A stretch of 42,720 nucleotides of DNA from Limiplasma sp964416065 (GCA_964416065.1 CAYQCL010000021.1:1-42720); one strand, 5' to 3'; numbered from the stretch's first letter, positions 15,429 through 23,050 are shown. Numbers and translations: made by a program. The notes: a model not told the origin generated them from the letters alone.

Positions 15429-16274
15429 ATGAAACGCGGCGGACTTGGCAGGGGATTGGATGTGCTTTTGCCTCAAAGCGACGACCTTTTGGAAACGGTT
15501 GTGCGCGACATAGCCATCGACGATATCGACCCCAATGCGGGTCAGCCCCGCAAGGATTTTGACAAGGAGGCGCTGGAGCAGCTGGCGGAGAGCATCCGTC
15601 AGGCGGGCGTGCTTTCGCCGCTCCTCGTGGTCGAGGACGGAATGCGCTATCGTATTGTTGCGGGTGAGCGCCGCTATCGCGCCTCCCGTTTGGTCGGCTT
15701 GAGCAGCGTTCCCTGCATCGTGCGCAGTCTGACGACGGAGCAGCAGATGGAGGCCGCGCTGATTGAAAACCTTCAGCGCGAGGATCTCAATCCCATTGAA
15801 GAGGCGAACGCGATCAGGAGCCTGATGCAGGAATGCGGCTATACACAGGAACAGGCGGCGCAGAAGCTTGGGAAAAGCCGCCCCGCGATCGCCAATTCGC
15901 TGCGGCTTTTAAATCTGCCAAAGGAGATCTCTGACATGGTGATTGGAGGAGAGCTTTCCGCAGGACATGCCCGTGTGCTGGCGGGCGTTGAACCCGCGAC
16001 GCGTCAGCTGGAGCTGGCGCATCAATGTATTCTGTATGGATATAGCGTGCGCAAGCTCGAGGAGGCCGCGAAGGCCAAGCCTGCAGGCCGCGTGTCTTCC
16101 ATGCCCAAAGCGCTTACACCGGAGCTGAGCATGCTGCAAAACAGTCTGCGCGAAGCCCTGGGGCTGAGAACGACGCTTGTGGGGACGGAGAAAAAGGGGA
16201 AAATCACGCTGTCTTATAGCAGCGAGGATGAATTGGAGCATCTATATGAGGTGATCGGCCGCCTGATTGGCTGA
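15429..16274 (+). CDS. parB: Chromosome partitioning protein ParB/Spo0J
   Basis: 281 aa. ParB binds parS, spreads by CTP-driven clamp sliding and loads SMC. Seen: N-terminal GGLGRGLD (the ParA-stimulating segment), the ParB/Srx fold with GQPRKDFD and the CTP motif GERRYRAS, ENLQREDLNPIEEA, the HTH TQEQAAQKLGKSRPAIANSLRLL, and a C-terminal dimer domain. The ATG at 15429 has AAGGAG 9 bases upstream; a GTG at 15423 would add two residues. Operon with parA and the VanY-like gene that follows (31 bases). Confidence 0.95.
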   Translation: MKRGGLGRGLDVLLPQSDDLLETVVRDIAIDDIDPNAGQPRKDFDKEALEQLAESIRQAGVLSPLLVVEDGMRYRIVAGERRYRASRLVGLSSVPCIVRSLTTEQQMEAALIENLQREDLNPIEEANAIRSLMQECGYTQEQAAQKLGKSRPAIANSLRLLNLPKEISDMVIGGELSAGHARVLAGVEPATRQLELAHQCILYGYSVRKLEEAAKAKPAGRVSSMPKALTPELSMLQNSLREALGLRTTLVGTEKKGKITLSYSSEDELEHLYEVIGRLIG

Positions 16275-16305
16275 ACGCCCTACCGCGTAGAAAAGGTGGT
16301 ATCGT

Positions 16306-17502
16306 ATGCGTATCAATTCCAACAAGAAGGTCCATAAGATGAAGCGTGATCCGTACAAGACGCTGCTGCGGACTGCGGGAATCCTTGCGATCGTTGTGGT
16401 CGTAGGCATCGGTGTGGTCTATCTGTGCGCGAGGGCGATTACCAATGATTATATCGCAACCAGAAACCGCATTGAGCAGGAGAACGCGGAGGGCGAGATA
16501 GCCTTCAACGAGCAGATGAATGAGCTTCGAAACCTTAACAATGCCACGGCCGAAACAAATACGACCGCTAATTCCGGCGATATGCAGTATTGGGAGAGTA
16601 CGCTGGGAGACTCGCTGTGGCGCATTGAGGATGAGGGCAAGAACGGCTTGGAGAATACCAGCACGATCACGCTGGAGCGCGCTTCTTTGATCAATGGCGG
16701 GCTGCTTCTGGTGAATGCCTGGCATTCGCTCCCGAGCGACTTTTCCGAAGACGGCCTGATAAGCGTTGGCACGACCAGCAGCTTCAACATTCAGGTTCAG
16801 GACAACTCCGTTCGTCTGTTTCAGCCAGCCTATGATGCGCTTTCCGACGCGCTGACCGCAGCCAAGGAAGAGGCTGGGCTGGAATATTACATCGTCATGG
16901 AGGGGTATCGCTCTGTTTCCGAGCAGGAAACGCTTTTCAACAAGGAAATGGAGTCCCTTAGCTCCCGCTATTCCGGTACGCTTTTGATCGAAGAAACCAA
17001 AAAGAATGTCAATTATCCTGGCACCAGCGATTATCATACGGGCATGTCCTTCCGCATGGGCGTATACCAGCGCGGAAACGCCGAGCTGAACAAGCTGAAA
17101 TTCCAGGCGGAATCCGAGCAGGGCGCGTGGCTGACGGAGAATTGCTGGAAATACGGCATTATCTTCCGTTTCCCAACGAAGGATTTCCCCAATTCCAGCT
17201 GGGAAGACAAGAGCTATAAGACGGGCGTTTCTGTACAGCTGAATCTGTACCGCTATGTTGGCAAGGCGCACGCTGCGGCCATGCGCATTCTGGGCCTGTG
17301 CCTGGAAGAGTACATTGAATTTCTCATGGATCATCCGCATATCTGCATCTATCAGGACGGCGCCCTTAAATATGAGGTCGTGCGTATCGGCGGCGCGGGG
17401 GATATGACCACCTTCCAGCTGCCGCTGCCCAATCCCGCCTCGGATTATCAGGCGAGCCTGGACAATATGGACGGCGTTGTGATGGCGTATACCTATCAGT
17501 AA
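16306..17502 (+). CDS. Membrane-anchored VanY/M15-like protein lacking catalytic residues
   Basis: 398 aa. One transmembrane segment at about 23-43, then a coiled linker and a VanY-like domain recognised by EGYRSVSEQETLF, NYPGTSDYHTGM and LYRYVGKAH. Aligned with the two VanY proteins upstream, the zinc ligands are lost: the first His is Y243, the Asp is R250, the third ligand His is L314, and the catalytic Glu is Q311. It is therefore probably a binding pseudo-enzyme that may recognise stem peptides or regulate a partner. AAAAGGTGG lies 6 bases before the ATG. It follows parB after 31 bases and is likely cotranscribed, which links it to chromosome segregation or to the cell envelope at division; the function is unknown. 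Confidence 0.85.
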   Translation: MRINSNKKVHKMKRDPYKTLLRTAGILAIVVVVGIGVVYLCARAITNDYIATRNRIEQENAEGEIAFNEQMNELRNLNNATAETNTTANSGDMQYWESTLGDSLWRIEDEGKNGLENTSTITLERASLINGGLLLVNAWHSLPSDFSEDGLISVGTTSSFNIQVQDNSVRLFQPAYDALSDALTAAKEEAGLEYYIVMEGYRSVSEQETLFNKEMESLSSRYSGTLLIEETKKNVNYPGTSDYHTGMSFRMGVYQRGNAELNKLKFQAESEQGAWLTENCWKYGIIFRFPTKDFPNSSWEDKSYKTGVSVQLNLYRYVGKAHAAAMRILGLCLEEYIEFLMDHPHICIYQDGALKYEVVRIGGAGDMTTFQLPLPNPASDYQASLDNMDGVVMAYTYQ

Positions 17503-17535
17503 GGATATTAGGCATCATCGTATGCTTTAGTATGA

Positions 17536-17597
17536 ATACAAAATCAGGGGGGAAATTACTGTGATCGGATGCGTTAAATTGCATACAAACTCAGGGG
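17536..17597 (+). repeat. Direct repeat pair upstream of the adhesin gene
   Basis: ATACAAAATCAGGGG (17536-17550) and ATACAAACTCAGGGG (17583-17597): 14 of 15 positions equal, 47 bases apart. They lie in the leader of the first adhesin copy and are absent before the second copy. Possible regulator sites; the function is not known. No strong promoter could be assigned in 17503-17621 (the best is a weak TTGCAT-N17-TAGCAA at 17579-17607). Confidence 0.5.
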
Positions 17598-17608
17598 AAA
17601 ATAGCAAT

Positions 17609-17643
17609 GAGAGGAAGTGCATGTGGGGGGGGGTAAGCATATG
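17609..17643 (+). promoter_or_regulatory. Translation start region of the adhesin with a nine-G tract
   Basis: GAGAGGAA (17609-17616), then ATG at 17621, GTG at 17623, nine G (17625-17633), TAAGCAT and ATG at 17641. The ATG at 17641 begins a standard signal peptide and is preferred; the G tract, 7 bases away, would act as a weak ribosome binding site. GTG 17623 is in frame with the adhesin and 7 bases from a better Shine-Dalgarno. ATG 17621 is out of frame and ends at 17665, but one extra G would put it in frame. A homopolymer like this is prone to slippage. Confidence 0.6.
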
Positions 17644-20445
17644 TTTCGAAAAGCTTTCATGGTGATGCTGCTGTCGGCTTGGCTTCTCCTTGCCATGGCG
17701 ACGCCTGCGGCGATGGCTGCGGAAGGGGGAGGGTTGACGTATAATGGAGTCTCATATAATGATCTGCAAAGTGTGTCGGAGGCTGTAACGAATGCACAGG
17801 ACACAAATGCAGTCGTCTACGTCAGCGCTTTGATTACGTTGAGCAGCGACGAATCGGACGCCAATTATTACGGCTACCTCAACAACGCAAACATCACCTG
17901 GACCCGTGCCAGCGGCTTTACGGGGTCAAATGTCGCCGGTTCCGGAGCAAACGGGACGATGTTCCTGATCGATGACAAGGATGCCGCTGTAACTCTGTCG
18001 GATGCCCATATCAACGGCGGATGGAAGGATGCAGACGGGACGATTCAAATCAAGGCTTACGGCGCTGCAATCTATATCAAAGCGGGAAACCTTGAGATAA
18101 CCGACAGCACGGTGATAGAGAACAACGGGAACTATAACACAAAAAATTCTTTTGGCGGCGGAATCTTTATTAGCGCGATAACCACACTCGGTATCCCCGC
18201 CCCCACCTTTAAGATGTCGGGCGGAACGGTACAGAACAATTACTGTTCCTACTATGGCGGCGGGATCTACGCAACCGGCAACGGGGATGATTCCTGCTCC
18301 GCCCTTGAATTTACCGGCGGCACAATTACCGGCAATACGGCTGCATGGCACGGAGGCGGCATTTACTGCGCCAGCCGCTCTCTGAAAATGGAAACCGGCA
18401 ACACGACCGTGACCTACAACAAAGCGCTGGTCGGCGGTGGCATATACCTGGCGTGCAATGACACTGCCGCAAAGAATGGCGGAACTGAATCCTTCATTTA
18501 CAGCGCCACCATCTCCCACAACTCCGCCTGTTCAGAGTCGATTCTGGACATCGGTTGTGGCTACTATAACGAGAAATTTGCGTCCTTCTACCGCGGCGGA
18601 GGCATCTATGTTTCGCATAACGCCACGCTGCATATGAAGAATGTATATGGTACGTACAATAAGAGCCACAATGACGGAACCGTTTACTATTCAACAGAGG
18701 ACGGAGCTACGATAGAAAAGCCGGAGAGTGGAACGGCTTATTATAGGGTAGAAGCCAGCGCAGCTGTTATCAGTTGTCCTACGGGCGCGGTCGCGGTGTA
18801 CGACGAGGATGGCGCCTTATTCGTGGATAACTATTATAGCGGCGGGTACGGGGAGGCGGCGGATTTCGCTGTGATCTCAGACGGCACGCAAGGCATAGGA
18901 CTTTCCTATCTTTCTGACATAGCTCCCGGCGGCGGAAAGATCACGGTCATGGACTGGATACAGGGCGTCGAAACGGAAGACCAGCCAGAGGCGGATCCGG
19001 ACTACTATCAATATACTTATGACACCTTGTCTGTAGAGTCTATCGCTTCCGATCAGACAAAGACGCTTGCGGCTTCGACCGCCGCGAGAGACGGCGTGAT
19101 CATGCAGTATAACGAAAGCGACTATGGCGGATCAGCCATCGCCACGAACGGCACGCTGACCTTCGGAACCGAGATGGCGACCCTGTCCGTCGTCAAGGTT
19201 TGGGACGATGACGGAGACGGCGTAATGTCGGAGGAAGAAAAGGCCGCTCATGAGAAAGACTCCGTGGTTGTACAGCTGGCTTATAACAACTACGACAGCG
19301 AGGGCAATGCAACCGTATTCAAGATCAGCGAAAGCACAATGGCCGACGCCGTTCAGGTTTTGGATGCGGACAATAATTGGAGCTACACGTGGAAGGCTCT
19401 CGGAACGACGCAGGACTGGACGGTCGTGGAGGCGAACGTGCCGGGATATACATCATCGTTTGTGAAGAGCAAAGCCGAGGATCCCAAGTTTGACTATTAC
19501 TGGGTGGGAACGCTGATCAACACCTATACCGGCAATAACACCAGCAAACTGACCATCAGCAAGACCTATCAGGCGGATGCTTCACAGGAGTTTGATTTTT
19601 ATATCAAGCTCAAGAATGAGCAGTGGAACGGGGATTACGCCTTTTCCTACTACCTGACAGATGCTGACGGTACGGTTTCTGATCTCGAATTTGTGACGGA
19701 TATGGACTCGGACTATCAGTCCAAGGTGAACCTGAGAAGCGTAGCCGCAGAGCTTGCTTATGTATATGAGAAAACAGGCAGCGGAACAAATGAACTCATC
19801 CTTGTTTTTGTTGACATCGATGGGAATGAAAGCTATTACAGGCTCCTGTCGGACAGCGACGGATCGAACGGTTTGATCAGTGCGACGAACAAATCGAGCA
19901 TCGGCGGAGCAGAGAGAATCTGCGACTTTACGGAGATGGAAGGAAGCATCCGCTCCATCATGATTTCCAAACGTGCAAACGGAACGCTGAGCTATTTTGC
20001 TGTCGTGACAAATCCGGATCGAACGACTACCTACATTCAGCTTGAAACATCCGGTGTGAGCGGTGACACCACAGCAGATCAGCTGGTTTCCATAATGCCG
20101 CTGACGAGCGGCCAATCCATTACCATTGTCGGAATACCGGTTGGCACTTCATATATGGTGGCAGAAGGAGAAAGAGAAAACTATCACATCACGATCAATG
20201 GGACGGACAGCGCGGATGGCATCGCAAGCGGCATCATCAGAGAGGAAGGGAGCAGTATTCGGCTTGATTATGTGAATGAAAAGAAGGCAGCGGATACGGA
20301 TGAGACCGAAACGGAGGTTCCGAACACAGGAGATACTAGCCGTCTTGCCCTCTGGATTGGCTTGATGGGATTGTCCTGCGGCGGACTGATCGTTCTGTTC
20401 CTGCTCTCCAGGAAACGGTATTGCGGTGACAGGCGCGATAGATGA
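17641..20445 (+). CDS. Sortase-anchored surface adhesin (beta-helix, Cna-B, VPNTG)
   Basis: 934 aa. Signal peptide 1-26 (cleavage near AMA-AE); about 100-270 a right-handed beta-helix-like region rich in GGGI(Y/F) and SGGTVQNN/TGGTITGN repeats; about 513-630 a Cna-B-like domain starting TLSVVKVWDDDGDGVMSEEE, which also resembles a calcium-binding DxDxDG loop; a second related beta domain from about 633 (KLTISKTYQADASQEFDF); C-terminal sorting signal VPNTG at 893-897, hydrophobic segment and basic tail. It would be secreted and linked to the wall by a sortase, which is not encoded in this window. Base and codon use are AT-richer than the neighbours (many ATA, ACA, AGC), which suggests acquisition. 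An apparently identical second copy lies at 22689. Confidence 0.9.
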   Translation: MFRKAFMVMLLSAWLLLAMATPAAMAAEGGGLTYNGVSYNDLQSVSEAVTNAQDTNAVVYVSALITLSSDESDANYYGYLNNANITWTRASGFTGSNVAGSGANGTMFLIDDKDAAVTLSDAHINGGWKDADGTIQIKAYGAAIYIKAGNLEITDSTVIENNGNYNTKNSFGGGIFISAITTLGIPAPTFKMSGGTVQNNYCSYYGGGIYATGNGDDSCSALEFTGGTITGNTAAWHGGGIYCASRSLKMETGNTTVTYNKALVGGGIYLACNDTAAKNGGTESFIYSATISHNSACSESILDIGCGYYNEKFASFYRGGGIYVSHNATLHMKNVYGTYNKSHNDGTVYYSTEDGATIEKPESGTAYYRVEASAAVISCPTGAVAVYDEDGALFVDNYYSGGYGEAADFAVISDGTQGIGLSYLSDIAPGGGKITVMDWIQGVETEDQPEADPDYYQYTYDTLSVESIASDQTKTLAASTAARDGVIMQYNESDYGGSAIATNGTLTFGTEMATLSVVKVWDDDGDGVMSEEEKAAHEKDSVVVQLAYNNYDSEGNATVFKISESTMADAVQVLDADNNWSYTWKALGTTQDWTVVEANVPGYTSSFVKSKAEDPKFDYYWVGTLINTYTGNNTSKLTISKTYQADASQEFDFYIKLKNEQWNGDYAFSYYLTDADGTVSDLEFVTDMDSDYQSKVNLRSVAAELAYVYEKTGSGTNELILVFVDIDGNESYYRLLSDSDGSNGLISATNKSSIGGAERICDFTEMEGSIRSIMISKRANGTLSYFAVVTNPDRTTTYIQLETSGVSGDTTADQLVSIMPLTSGQSITIVGIPVGTSYMVAEGERENYHITINGTDSADGIASGIIREEGSSIRLDYVNEKKAADTDETETEVPNTGDTSRLALWIGLMGLSCGGLIVLFLLSRKRYCGDRRDR

Positions 20446-20475
20446 TCGGCAATATGCGGATTTTCAATCAATTTG

Positions 20476-20508
20476 GCGGGCAAACGCTTCGGGCGTTTGC
20501 CCGCTTTT
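20476..20508 (+). terminator. Intrinsic terminator of the adhesin gene
   Basis: Perfect 12-bp stem (20476-20487 with 20493-20504), loop TTCGG, followed by TTTT (20505-20508). It is included in the duplicated unit. Confidence 0.9.
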
Positions 20509-20590
20509 GTCGGCGCAGCGGGCAGGCCTTCCGCAGAACGGGTGAGGAATTGGGTCGGAGCTTCAAGGCAGCGAAACGCTAAGCATAGGC

Positions 20591-20615
20591 ACGGCTTGAG
20601 GTGAGCGCAAGCCGT
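20591..20615. other. Inverted repeat between the adhesin terminator and yraN
   Basis: ACGGCTTG (20591-20598), 9-base loop, CAAGCCGT (20608-20615), then CTCTTT on the plus strand. Possibly a backup terminator; on the minus strand it lacks a T run, so it is not a convincing end for yraN. Nothing else is seen in 20533-20655. Confidence 0.4.
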
Positions 20616-20655
20616 CTCTTTGCGTTCCGCTGTCAGAAACGCAAAAGCAGGGGAC

Positions 20656-21036
20656 TCAATCTCTCTCCCACTCGCTGCCTTCAAAGGCGTTTATGAAATG
20701 ATGCACGCCATCTGAGGCGATAATGACGACATCAAAGCGGAGCATCCGACCAGCATGCTCCGGATATTCTCCTAAAAAGTATCTGGCTGTTTGAATCAAG
20801 CGCTGTCTCTTTTTCGGTGTAACGGCATATTGTCCGTCGGCACTGGTCCCGTTTGCGCGTGTCTTTACCTCGACGAAAACCAGCGTGTCATGATCCAGCA
20901 TGATGAGATCGGTCTCGCCAAAAGGGGAACGAAACCGCCGAAAAAGCGGTTCCATTCCCCTCTGGATAAGCGCGTTGCACGCGGTCATTTCACCAATAAC
21001 GCCGCTGGCATAGGGCGGAAGCGGCTTATCAATCAT
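20656..21036 (-). CDS. YraN/UPF0102-family putative endonuclease
   Basis: 126 aa, family-typical. The PD-(D/E)xK-like nuclease core is visible: E16 in VIGEMTA, FRSPFGETDLIML with D43, and VFVEVKTR with E56 and K58, followed by TPKKRQRLIQTARYFL. Members resemble Holliday-junction resolvases and may act in DNA repair, but the role is unproven. The start overlaps the end of glyA by 8 bases, so the two are cotranscribed. Confidence 0.88.
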   Translation of the reverse strand: MIDKPLPPYASGVIGEMTACNALIQRGMEPLFRRFRSPFGETDLIMLDHDTLVFVEVKTRANGTSADGQYAVTPKKRQRLIQTARYFLGEYPEHAGRMLRFDVVIIASDGVHHFINAFEGSEWERD

Positions 21037-22279
21037 TTGGGAAGCCCTCGTAAAGCGGGAAACGCTTCATCATTTCAACAACATCCGCCTTGACGCTTGG
21101 GCAGACGTCCTCGCCGCCGTTAAGCACACGCTTTATAAAGCCGGCGATAAGCGTCATGTCGCTTTCTGTCATTCCGCGCGTGGTCACGGCGGGAGTGCCG
21201 ACGCGAACGCCGCTCGTTACCATTGGGCTGCGCTGCTCACCGGGGATGGTATTCTTGTTGACGGTGATGTTGCACTCGCCCAGCAGCGTTTCCATCTCCT
21301 TGCCGGTGCGCTCAGTATTGGTCAGATCCATCAGGATGAGATGATTGTCGGTACCGTCGGATACCATCTTGATATCATTCTCGCGGAAAGCGTTTTCCAG
21401 CGCCTTGGCGTTGAGGATAATCTGATGCTGATAAGCCTTGAATTCAGGCTTAAGCGCTTCCAGAAAGCAAACGGCCTTAGCGGCGATCACGTGCATGAGC
21501 GGACCGCCTTGCGTGCCCGGAAAAATGGCCTTGTCAATGGCCTTAGCATATTGCTCCCTGCAAAGAATCAGGCCGCCCCGCGGGCCACGCAGGGTCTTAT
21601 GCGTCGTGGTGGTTACAAAATCGGCATAAGGGACGGGACTTTCATGCTCGCCCGCCGCCACAAGACCCGCGATGTGTGCCATATCCACCATGAGCAGTGC
21701 GCCGACCTCATCGGCGATCTCGCGCAGGGGGGCAAATTGAATGGCGCGCGGATAGGCGGACGCGCCCGCGACAATCATCTTGGGCTTATGCTCCTTGGCC
21801 AGCGAGCGCAAAGCGTCATAATCAATACGTCCTGTGGACTCATCCACGCCATAGGGAACAAACGAAAAATATTTTCCGCTGATGTTAACAGGGCTTCCGT
21901 GCGTGAGATGGCCGCCATGCGAGAGGTTCATGCCAAGCACCGTATCCCCTGGGGAAAGCATGGCAAAATAGACGGCGGTGTTTGCCTGCGCGCCGCTGTG
22001 CGGCTGCACATTGGCATGCTCGGCTCCAAATAGCTGCTTTGCGCGGTCACGCGCGAGATTTTCCGCCACATCGACATACTGGCAGCCGCCATAGTAACGC
22101 TTGGAGGGATAGCCCTCTGCATATTTGTTGGTAAGGGGAGAACCCATGGCCTCCATAACGGCGGGTGAAACGAAATTCTCCGAGGCAATCAGTTCGATAT
22201 GCTCCCTCTGACGTTCCACCTCATCCGCGATTGCCGTGAACAGTTCCGGATCCGTCTCGATCAAATGTCTGTAATTCAT
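21029..22279 (-). CDS. glyA: Serine hydroxymethyltransferase
   Basis: 416 aa, full length. PLP enzyme converting serine and tetrahydrofolate to glycine and methylene-tetrahydrofolate, the main source of one-carbon units. Seen: IASENFVSPAV, NKYAEGYP(S)KRYYGGC, QPHSGAQANTAVY, LSHGGHLTHG and the PLP lysine K228 in VTTTTHKTLRGPRGG. A G-rich Shine-Dalgarno (GGGGGAG) precedes the start. The SRP RNA gene ends about 37 bases upstream on the same strand, so glyA transcription may partly come from read-through of that promoter. No glycine riboswitch or T-box was seen. Confidence 0.96.
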   Translation of the reverse strand: MNYRHLIETDPELFTAIADEVERQREHIELIASENFVSPAVMEAMGSPLTNKYAEGYPSKRYYGGCQYVDVAENLARDRAKQLFGAEHANVQPHSGAQANTAVYFAMLSPGDTVLGMNLSHGGHLTHGSPVNISGKYFSFVPYGVDESTGRIDYDALRSLAKEHKPKMIVAGASAYPRAIQFAPLREIADEVGALLMVDMAHIAGLVAAGEHESPVPYADFVTTTTHKTLRGPRGGLILCREQYAKAIDKAIFPGTQGGPLMHVIAAKAVCFLEALKPEFKAYQHQIILNAKALENAFRENDIKMVSDGTDNHLILMDLTNTERTGKEMETLLGECNITVNKNTIPGEQRSPMVTSGVRVGTPAVTTRGMTESDMTLIAGFIKRVLNGGEDVCPSVKADVVEMMKRFPLYEGFPND

Positions 22280-22316
22280 TGCGGCTCCCCCTTTTTTCTT
22301 TTCCTAAAGATAAAAA

Positions 22317-22443
22317 CCGAGAGCACTCAGGCTGAGCGGCCCCGCAGCACATCTCAAACTGCGCTTACTGCTGCTTCCTTCCGGACCTGACAGGGTTCAC
22401 GCGTTGAAATCGCACAGGACTCAACCGTCATCGTACACTCGGC
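22317..22443 (-). ncRNA. ffs: Signal recognition particle RNA, small bacterial type
   Basis: About 127 nt. The universally conserved Ffh-binding hairpin GGTCCGGAAGGAAGCAGC is read on the minus strand at 22387-22370, with its GGAA tetraloop. The 5' end GCCGAG (22443-22438) pairs with the 3' end CTCGG (22321-22317), closing the long rod, and five T follow (22316-22312) as the terminator tail. The length indicates the short form without an Alu domain. It forms the SRP with Ffh for co-translational membrane targeting. Confidence 0.93.
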
Positions 22444-22449
22444 TTTCCT

Positions 22450-22478
22450 ATTTTACATGACAATTTTGAAAAAAGCAA
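22450..22478 (-). promoter_or_regulatory. Sigma-A promoter of the SRP RNA gene
   Basis: On the minus strand TTGCTT (22473-22478), 17-base spacer, TAAAAT (22450-22455); transcription would start close to 22443, exactly at the inferred 5' end of the SRP RNA. Confidence 0.7.
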
Positions 22479-22624
22479 GACTTGCGTCCGGCTTCTGCAT
22501 GTTTTTAATGCGTTCGGCTTTTACATGTTTTCACTGATGTGAGGCAATGCTTGAAAAAGGAACAAGAATTGTACTATTTTTAAAAAAATAGAAAATTATT
22601 TTTGATAAATTGTAAATTTTTTTG

Positions 22625-22653
22625 TTGACATCAATGAATTGGAGAGCTAAAAT
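22625..22653 (+). promoter_or_regulatory. Strong sigma-A promoter of the second adhesin copy
   Basis: Perfect TTGACA (22625-22630), 17-base spacer, TAAAAT (22648-22653), preceded by a very A/T-rich stretch (22570-22624) that could act as an UP element and contains the palindrome CTATTTTT-AA-AAAAATAG. The start would be near 22660, just before the duplicated unit begins. The first adhesin copy has nothing comparable. Confidence 0.75.
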
Positions 22654-22669
22654 ATATCAATTTTTAGTG

Positions 22670-22724
22670 TGTGGGGGGGGGTAAGCATATGTTTCGAAAA
22701 GCTTTCATGGTGATGCTGCTGTCG
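22670..22724 (+). repeat. First 55 bases of the adhesin unit (copy 2, left of the gap)
   Basis: Identical to 17622-17676, including the nine-G tract and the first 12 codons of the adhesin. It stops exactly at the N run. Confidence 0.9.
22689..22724 (+). CDS. Adhesin gene, second copy: 5' end before the gap
   Basis: ATG at 22689 followed by 12 codons identical to the start of the adhesin at 17641 (MFRKAFMVMLLS), then the N run. The rest is missing from the assembly. If the gap holds the same unit, the full gene would encode the same 934-aa protein. The nine-G tract is 7 bases before the ATG; unlike copy 1 there is no GAGAGGAA Shine-Dalgarno or ATG upstream of the tract, only overlapping GTG codons. 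Confidence 0.7.
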
Positions 22725-22824
22725 NNNNNNNNNNNNNNNNNNNNNNNNNNNNNNNNNNNNNNNNNNNNNNNNNNNNNNNNNNNNNNNNNNNNNNNNNNNN
22801 NNNNNNNNNNNNNNNNNNNNNNNN
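22725..22824. other. Scaffold gap of exactly 100 N
   Basis: Unknown sequence. Both flanks are 55 bases identical to the two ends of the adhesin unit at 17622-20532, which is the footprint of a repeat left unresolved by a de Bruijn assembler with k=55. The expected true content is about 2801 bases equal to 17677-20477. Confidence 0.95.
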
Positions 22825-22879
22825 GGGCAAACGCTTCGGGCGTTTGCCCGCTTTTGTCGGCGCAGCGGGCAGGCCTTCC
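22825..22879 (+). repeat. Last 55 bases of the adhesin unit (copy 2, right of the gap), with terminator
   Basis: Identical to 20478-20532. It includes the adhesin terminator: stem arms around TTCGG and TTTT at 22852-22855. The following 22880-23021 shows no gene or motif that can be supported. Confidence 0.9.
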
Positions 22880-23021
22880 ATGCGTCTCCTGTTGAGAAAC
22901 CGATCATATAGCTGGAAGCCGCTGGATAAACCATGGACCTCGACTTCTTCGAGAAGGGAAGAGTATGGCAGCGTCGTTGATGGGAGAAAAAATGAGGTTC
23001 AGCTGTTATCAAAGTACTTCA

Positions 23022-23050
23022 TTGCCTTAAGAAACAAACTGTGTTATACT
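23022..23050 (+). promoter_or_regulatory. Sigma-A promoter of the LPG-synthase-like gene
   Basis: TTGCCT (23022-23027), 17-base spacer, TATACT (23045-23050). A 6-bp hairpin (GCGGAG, AATG, CTCCGC at 23058-23073) would lie at the 5' end of the transcript. Confidence 0.65.

Larger units (their letters stand above)
17622..20532 (+). repeat. 2911-base unit duplicated across the N gap (copy 1)
   Basis: The first 55 bases (17622-17676) are identical to 22670-22724 and the last 55 (20478-20532) to 22825-22879. On both sides identity stops at base 56 (17621 A versus 22669 G; 20533 G versus 22880 A). The unit spans the G tract, the whole adhesin gene and its terminator, in direct orientation. Confidence 0.8.

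Noticed and set aside
14560..16300. parS site near parAB
   Set aside because: No match to the 16-bp TGTTTCACGTGAAACA consensus was found by eye here or elsewhere in the window.
22444..22669. Small genes in the AT-rich stretch before adhesin copy 2
   Set aside because: Only frames under about 15 codons without ribosome binding sites; the region is better explained by two promoters.
17622..22879. Insertion sequence or transposon carrying the adhesin
   Set aside because: No transposase, terminal inverted repeats or target-site duplication are visible at the unit ends; the ends are a G tract and a terminator flank.
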